A stretch of 64,000 nt of DNA from positions 84,872,007 to 84,936,006 of the forward strand of contig NC_089978.1 of assembly GCF_036417845.1 (NCBI RefSeq), given 5' to 3'. The DNA comes from Apteryx mantelli (Eukaryota > Chordata > Aves > Apterygiformes > Apterygidae). The translations under genes were made by a program, and so were the position numbers. The notes beneath the pieces were generated by a model, which had not been told where the DNA came from, did no database searches, and was given only the letters and a program-made list of their open reading frames with translations. This document shows positions 58,001 through 64,000 of this stretch, piece after piece. Each line of letters starts with the position of its first letter. Positions within the stretch are counted from its first letter, which is position 1.

Positions 58001-61000
58001 AAATCCTTTTCAGAATCTTTCTGGCTGACTTAGCTTATACAGATTTACTAGGGCTTATTATATTGCTATTGGTTTAATGATATGATTTTAGAAGAGAACT
58101 AATGCAACCATCGTACTAATTTTTATCCTTTTTCAGAATGGCTACTACCTTTCATTACTCTGAACAATAATAAAGCCAAGCTGTTCTCAGCTAAGGTGAT
58201 AATTTCCATAAGGTCTTTGTGGAGCTGCATTAGTCTTCAGATAGCCCCCTTGCAGTCACAATTGTCCTGAACTTGTACTATTTACCTCAGTGGAAACACT
58301 CTCACTGACTGCAAAAGGTATAGGAATAAGCCAGCACTGAGGATTAGGTAGAAGACATCAAGAGGAGAGGCATGTTTGCTTGCAAGTGTGAGCATTAGAA
58401 GAGGAGAAGGCAGCGGTATGACAGCAATATTTGTGGGATAGCAGTAGGAAATGACTGCTATTGGTACATGTGGTACCAAGAGTAAGACTGTGTGCAAAGG
58501 CCTGAGTTGCTGGGTGAGTATGGGTTATAGTCCTCAGAACAGTTTATGTTACCACATGTGGTTGCTTGCTTGGGCATAAATAATTTTTGATGCATCATTC
58601 TAGTGCCATTCCTGTGGGCTAAGATCAGAATAATGTTTGCTCAGCGTACTTTCATTAACTTTGTGTCCAGGTGTTTCAGGGATTGTGTATACTAAGGGTA
58701 CCTCTAATCACTTTGCCGCCTAGCAGAAAGACTGCTGTTTTGATGCACTTTGATGCTATCTATTATCAAGGCACTGCAGCTGCAGTGAAGATGGAGACAG
58801 TAGCTGTCATACGACATGCAACACACAGTGCTGAGTATTCCTAATGCATGGGAGAACTACCTCTCCCAGGCACAACCTCCCTGGTAGTAAATCCAGCCTG
58901 GAGGTGGGCAGTCTTACTGCTTTCGAAGCAGGTGTTGCTTGCTTTCAAAGGGACCCTTGCTGTCTTCTCTGGAAGTGGTGGGATGTGAAGGGGGCAAAGG
59001 GAAACTCTTGTCTCATGGTTGTGTGAGATTGCTCCAGCTGAGACAGCGCTTCTGCTGGAGCATCTCCTGCAGCCAGGAGCTGACATCCCTGAGGATGAAT
59101 TTCAAAGGCACTAGGCATCTAGAGTGCTGCCCCTGACTACCACATAGGCACATTCTTCCCAATCTTCATAGTGGCATACCTTTCTAGATGAAAAAGTACA
59201 GTACAGCATACACCAATGTTTTCAGAGAATTCTTGAAACCTCAGACAATAACATTCAGATATTCAGACAAAGTAAACACTCAAAGTAGTGGTGGTGGGGA
59301 AACCAAAAGAAAAAAAAAAAGAATTATACAAGTCCCAGGTCAGAAAGACACTGGTAAAAACAGAAAAAACGTAAGCAAACTTTGTGTCATAAGGATCTAA
59401 GAAGTGAATTCCTTCCCCTTTTCTTCCTTTCTCCTCATTTACTATTGCCATTGCTCCAGAATTTGCAGAAACCTGTAACGTGATGTTTTTCATTTTGAAG
59501 TGGAGCTCTTTGCTTTTTCTTAGTATCTAAATACCATTAAAAATTCGTGGTGTTAGATTGTCTGGATGTTGCTCATAGGACATTATATTTTTTCAAATCC
59601 TCAAGAAACATAGTCTTTGAGTTCTTTAGTTTAGATTAATTTTGGTTCATTTTATTTTCCTAGACTAGATTTAACTGAGATCTCAATGTCTTCATTATCT
59701 TGTAATGGTTATAGAAGTCCTTTCCTTAGGACATTTACAGAAGTTACAGTCTTTGACATATTTATAAGGATTATTAGCTAATGAGATACAGTTTTCGCAT
59801 GTGTGTGACCAGGCCATGGTCCATCAGCCTTCATTAAACAAGGAAAACAGAAGGAGCACAATAAAATCTGGGCAGCACTGGTGCACAGTCAGAATATTTT
59901 CTCTTAATATTTTTTCTCATTGCTACTTTAGGAATTTTGATGACACAGCATGGAAGAAATAATATAAAACATTTTAAATAATATAAAGCATTTTTAAATC
60001 ATTCCAAATACCACTTAGCTTTATTTAAAAAGAAAATCAAACAACCTTACTTTTCAGTAGTGGCTTTTGTTCTGACATAGATCAATATGGCTCTATGTGG
60101 GATATCACTAGATAATGCTGTATATTTAGTCAAAAGACCTAGCCTAACAGTTCTCAAAATGAGAAGGTGGCATAATGGGCAGAATGTATATTCAACATGT
60201 AGAAAACTTTGGGGAAATGTGGTCTTTGCCTCTCCTTTCCCACACTTCCTCTGTCTCTGTCTCTCTCTTCCTCTAGCTCCCACTACCCCAAATGGCTCTC
60301 TTTGGTAGCTATATGAAGAGTGTAATCTTTACTTTGAGCCAGTGCACAGTAGGGGTTGGGAAGGGAAGTGGAATGGGAATTAGGTAGAGTCAGAAGCTGT
60401 GGAGTGCAATGGGGCATGCTCAATGTGGCAGTGGCCCGCTGACTACTGTTTTGGCTTTTGTAATACTTTGATATACATACAGCACTTTTGCTGCAAGGCT
60501 TGAACCACAGTACTAACTCTGTGCTCTGACTCCTAGCCTCGTTGGTGAGGCGCTGAAACTTTCTGGTGAGGTGAGAGTGCACAGTCCTAGCTGTGCAAGG
60601 CAAGGCAGCTGTAGGGCTGGTCCTAAGGAGCAGTGCAGGTGTAGGGTGGTGGTGGTGGTGGAGGTGTACACTTCTGTTGAGAGTTATTGGTGTTGCTGGG
60701 GGATGCAGAAAACAGAAGCAGGAAGAGAAAAGCCCCAGCAATACCTGAAGAAGAGTCATTTTTAGGATGACCTGGTTAGATCTGCAGGGAACTGGCTAAC
60801 AAGTGAGAATATATTGAGAACTGGCTAGGCAAAGTGCAAGGAATCCTTGTGGGAAGCTGTGATGATGACTGGGATGGAGAAAGCCAGGATGGACAGGGCT
60901 GGATCTGGCTTGGGATACAAGGGTTTGTTTGGAGAAAAAGAGATAGAGATTGCTACATTCAGGAGTGGTGGGAGGGAGCCTGAAATTCAGGAAGGCAGGG

Positions 61001-62960
61001 GCTTAGGGCTGAGAGTGAAGGTACCTATGTTTGTAAAGGAGGTGGGAGCAGGAGGGTGGACAAGCTATCATTCTCAAAAGAGAATGGGAGCCTGGTTTAA
61101 AATGTAAGATAACTTTGGAAGTATAATTGTCAGCTACTTATAGTATTCCTATAGCTATATAAATAAGATACTAATTTTCATCAACCTTTGTTGCACATTT
61201 TGACAACAACTGAGCTTATGCAGTGGTTTCATTTCTTTAAACTGCTCTTCCTGCCACTGACATTTTGTACTTTTCAAATTGTGACAAAAATGTCCAGTTC
61301 TTTCTAGCAATTCTTGCATTCTTTATGTAGACTATTATAGGTCAAAGACAAAACATCTGACAATTCGCAGTAACAAGAGAAAATTTTCGGCTGTGATGGT
61401 AACTCACACAAGGTATTGTATAACCTTGCCATAACTGAGCATAGAATATACCAGCTGTTCATGGCTGTTTCTTTGACCATGAACAACAGAGTTTTTGGTA
61501 TCATGCTCCATAACTTATCAAATAAACTGAGCTGGACCTGCAAGAAATGATGACATCAGAGAAGAACAGCTGTAGAAAATCCTTTCTTTTTGATGGCCTA
61601 ATTACATTTAATCTGCAGTTCAGGTGCTTGAAAACTATGATACATAGCTACATTCAAATACCTTTGACCTGAGCCTTTTCTAAGAAGTTCATCTGTGTGA
61701 CTTCCTATGACAAATTCAGTGACTCTCACAAATATACAGAAAGAACAAGGTGATTCTGCATCTAACTAGATGGTAGAAAAGTGTCACACAATATTTGTGG
61801 GAACAACTTCCAGTCTGGGTAATGGGAAACAGGCATTTACGCAATCATCATTTGATTCTCCTTGTATTATGCCTTCCAGTTGCTAAAGAGTTTGTTTGCA
61901 GCAGAGATATTACTGAGGCAGAATTGATTGTTTGTTTCAAAGCAAACAAACACTAAGAATTTCTCTCGTAGAAGTTTTTTTTAGTGATGTCATTCAGCCT
62001 AAAATGGCATGATTTCCCCCCCCCCCTTTTTTTTTGGATTAAAAACCATAGCAATTCGAATTTTTTAGATGATTGTGGTTCCTGGTGAGGAAATAGTCTT
62101 TTTAATATTTCAGTCAGGTATAATCAAGCACTGCAGCAAAGAGTTGCAAGATCATCTGTTCTAGAGCAGTAAGATGAAGCAGAAATTTCCCCCATCAGAA
62201 TACTGTGCAACACATCCTGCTTCACTGGCATTACCTGTAGCAGTGGCTATGGCTCATTTAGAGGTGAAAGCTGAGCTACTTTAGATATCAAACATTGGAA
62301 AACTTGGATTATTTCCAAATGTTGCAGTGCAGGATATTTGCTCTGACTATGCTGTGTCATGATCTGCTTTTTACTTTTGTTTATAATAAGTGATTATTAA
62401 AAAAAAATCTCCATTTGCATTAGGTAAGCACATCAAAACTACAGTTTCCCACTGAAAAAGATGATTTCCATCATAAATATTTGACTTAGCCTTGCAAACA
62501 TCAACATTTAAATGGCAGTCCCTCTGCATCTACAGTATCTATAAAAAGCACAGCACTTGAGGCTTGTTTCTCTCCACTGTCCCCTCCTGGACATGTTCCA
62601 CTTTTTCCTCTGTTCTTGCCTTTCAGAAATAACTTCTGCCTCCTCAGAAAATTGGGCTTATTCCACAGATGTCTCTCTGTGCAGTTTAAAGAGAGGGGAG
62701 AGGGCAGGGTCAAACACAATATACAGCATCCTCCTGAGCAAACAGTCTTGACTGCAAGCTGTCCCTTGCAGCATAGTGTACTTGAGAACGGAGATACAGA
62801 TGAAAAGAGCACAGCTGAGTGCTTATTTGGAGGTGGGAACATTTAAGAGAGGCAAGATAATGGCCTGGAAAGGTATAAGGTTAGTGCCGGAAAATGTTTT
62901 TACTGACTTTATTACTATAAGTTGTAGCACTCACCTAATAGTATGCTTGTGGATGTTGTT
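52091..62960. other. AT-rich intergenic DNA, no gene recognised
   Basis: Open frames are short and lack recognisable domains. Small simple repeats include a GGT-rich run near 60646-60662 and a C/T run near 62018. A strong minus-strand donor-like GATAG|GTAAGTG lies near 53937 but has no supported exon upstream of it. Confidence 0.5.
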
Positions 62961-62964
62961 CCCT

Positions 62965-63960
62965 ACCGAGACATATGTAAATTACTACCTATCAAGGCCT
63001 CTTGATCCTGAGAAGGATCAGTGTTGATAATTGTCAGTGCCTACTGAGAGCAACATCAGTTAGAGAGCAAAAACTATAGATGCGTGTTGAGATTGAGAGG
63101 TATCGATCCCTATCAATAGGGACTGATATCAACAGGTATCAATAGTTATGAATAGCTATTGATATCGATCCCTATCGATAGGTGTGGAAATGGATTGGCA
63201 TTGATGCCTCTCAGTGTCAAGAGGTATCAGGGTCAATAGTCATCAAATCCTAGTGAGAGCAGAATTGGTCTGAGAGCGAAACCGGTAGTTGCCTCTTGAG
63301 ATCAGGAGGTATTCATGCCTACTGGTAGGGACTGATATCTATAGATTTCATTGCCTAGTGATATGTCTGGAAATCGATAGTCATTGAGGCCTCTCGATAC
63401 TGAGAAAGGTCAATGTTGATAGTCATTGGTGCATACCGAGAGCAAAAGAGGTCAGAGAGTGAAAGCTAGAGCTGCCTTTTGAGATAGAGATACATATGTC
63501 TATCAGTAGGGATCAATATCAATAGTTGTTGCTTACTATCAATATTTATTGATATTGAACCCTATAGATAGGTATGGAAATCAATAGGCATCAATGCCTG
63601 TCAGGATTGAGAGGTATCGATGGCTATCAGCTGGGATCAATATCAATAGTTATTGATAACTTTCGATACCTAGTGAGATCAATCCCCATTGATAGGTATG
63701 GAAATCGATAGGCATTGATGCCTGTTGATATGGAGAGGTACTGATGCTTACCGATAAGGATTGATATCTTTGGGTATCCTTCCCTGGTGATATGTATGGA
63801 AATCAATACTCATCAAGGCCCCTTGAAATCGATAGCAGTAAATGCTGATAGTAATCGGTGCCTACCAAGAGCCATATCGTCCTCAGACCAGAAGCTATAT
63901 GTGCCTAATGAGATTGGGAGGTATTGATGCCTATTGATAGTTATTGTCTGGGCAAGAAAT
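62965..63960. repeat. Degenerate complex tandem array with conserved dyads
   Basis: Two kinds of segment alternate. Segment A (GGAAATCGATAG..CATTGAGGCCT..GAGAGC..GAAAGCTA) recurs with its GCCT-type anchor near 62996, 63205, 63389 and 63817, and shorter versions near 63596 and 63720. Segment B is a dyad built of CTATCRATAGGGATCRATAT and its inverse, seen around 63108-63182, 63500-63572 and 63622-63695. Copies are diverged, roughly 100-210 bases apart, and not in strict register. I do not recognise the family. The array may continue past the window. Confidence 0.85.
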
Positions 63961-63988
63961 GGGGGTCTTGGCCTGAAAAAATCTTTGG

Positions 63989-64000
63989 TTTAGGGTTAGG
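63989..64000. repeat. Telomere-like TTTAGGGTTAGG at the window edge
   Basis: The last twelve bases hold nearly two TTAGGG units in a row, cut by the window end. This could be the start of an interstitial or terminal telomere repeat, or chance. Confidence 0.4.

Noticed and set aside
1..64000. tRNA, rRNA, CRISPR or bacterial-type operon features
   Set aside because: None were seen; the split genes, LINEs and AT-rich introns indicate vertebrate nuclear DNA.

Overview
The window looks like bird genomic DNA. The evidence is a long CR1 LINE carrying an esterase-type ORF1 remnant and the CR1-type octamer tail, several other CR1-related remnants, a GEMIN8 orthologue split by large introns, and a PHF7-like multi-zinc-finger gene of a family that is expanded in birds. 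Most of the window is AT-rich intron or intergenic DNA. Real coding sequence is a very small fraction, and nearly all long open frames elsewhere are chance or repeat-derived.

Layout. 1-2803: the 5' seven coding exons of a PHF7/G2E3-like gene on the minus strand; the gene runs off the left edge. 3271-3534: a 40/43-bp minisatellite. 4310-4945: a plus-strand fragment of CR1 ORF2, abutting a long minus-strand CR1 (4946-8208) with endonuclease and reverse transcriptase domains but several lesions. 8209-17548: AT-rich DNA with no gene recognised. 17549-38549: three exons of GEMIN8 on the minus strand, with the start codon as the last three bases of a 37-bp exon. 43800-44420: a CpG island with a YY1-type motif, the likely GEMIN8 promoter. 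44640-45470: an old CR1/L3-like reverse transcriptase remnant. 45500-62960: mostly featureless DNA, with a possible short terminal exon or LTR at 50594-50947 and another CR1 fragment at 51911-52090. 62965-63960: a degenerate tandem array built around a repeated dyad (TATCGATA/CTATTGATAG-like). The window ends in TTTAGGGTTAGG, a telomere-like dodecamer cut by the edge.

The two host genes are functionally unrelated as far as the sequence shows: GEMIN8 is a core subunit of the SMN complex for snRNP assembly, and PHF7-like proteins are chromatin-reading or ubiquitin-ligase-type zinc-finger proteins. The least explained item is the dyad-bearing array at the right end. The exon models rest on splice signals and remembered family patterns, not on alignment or transcripts.
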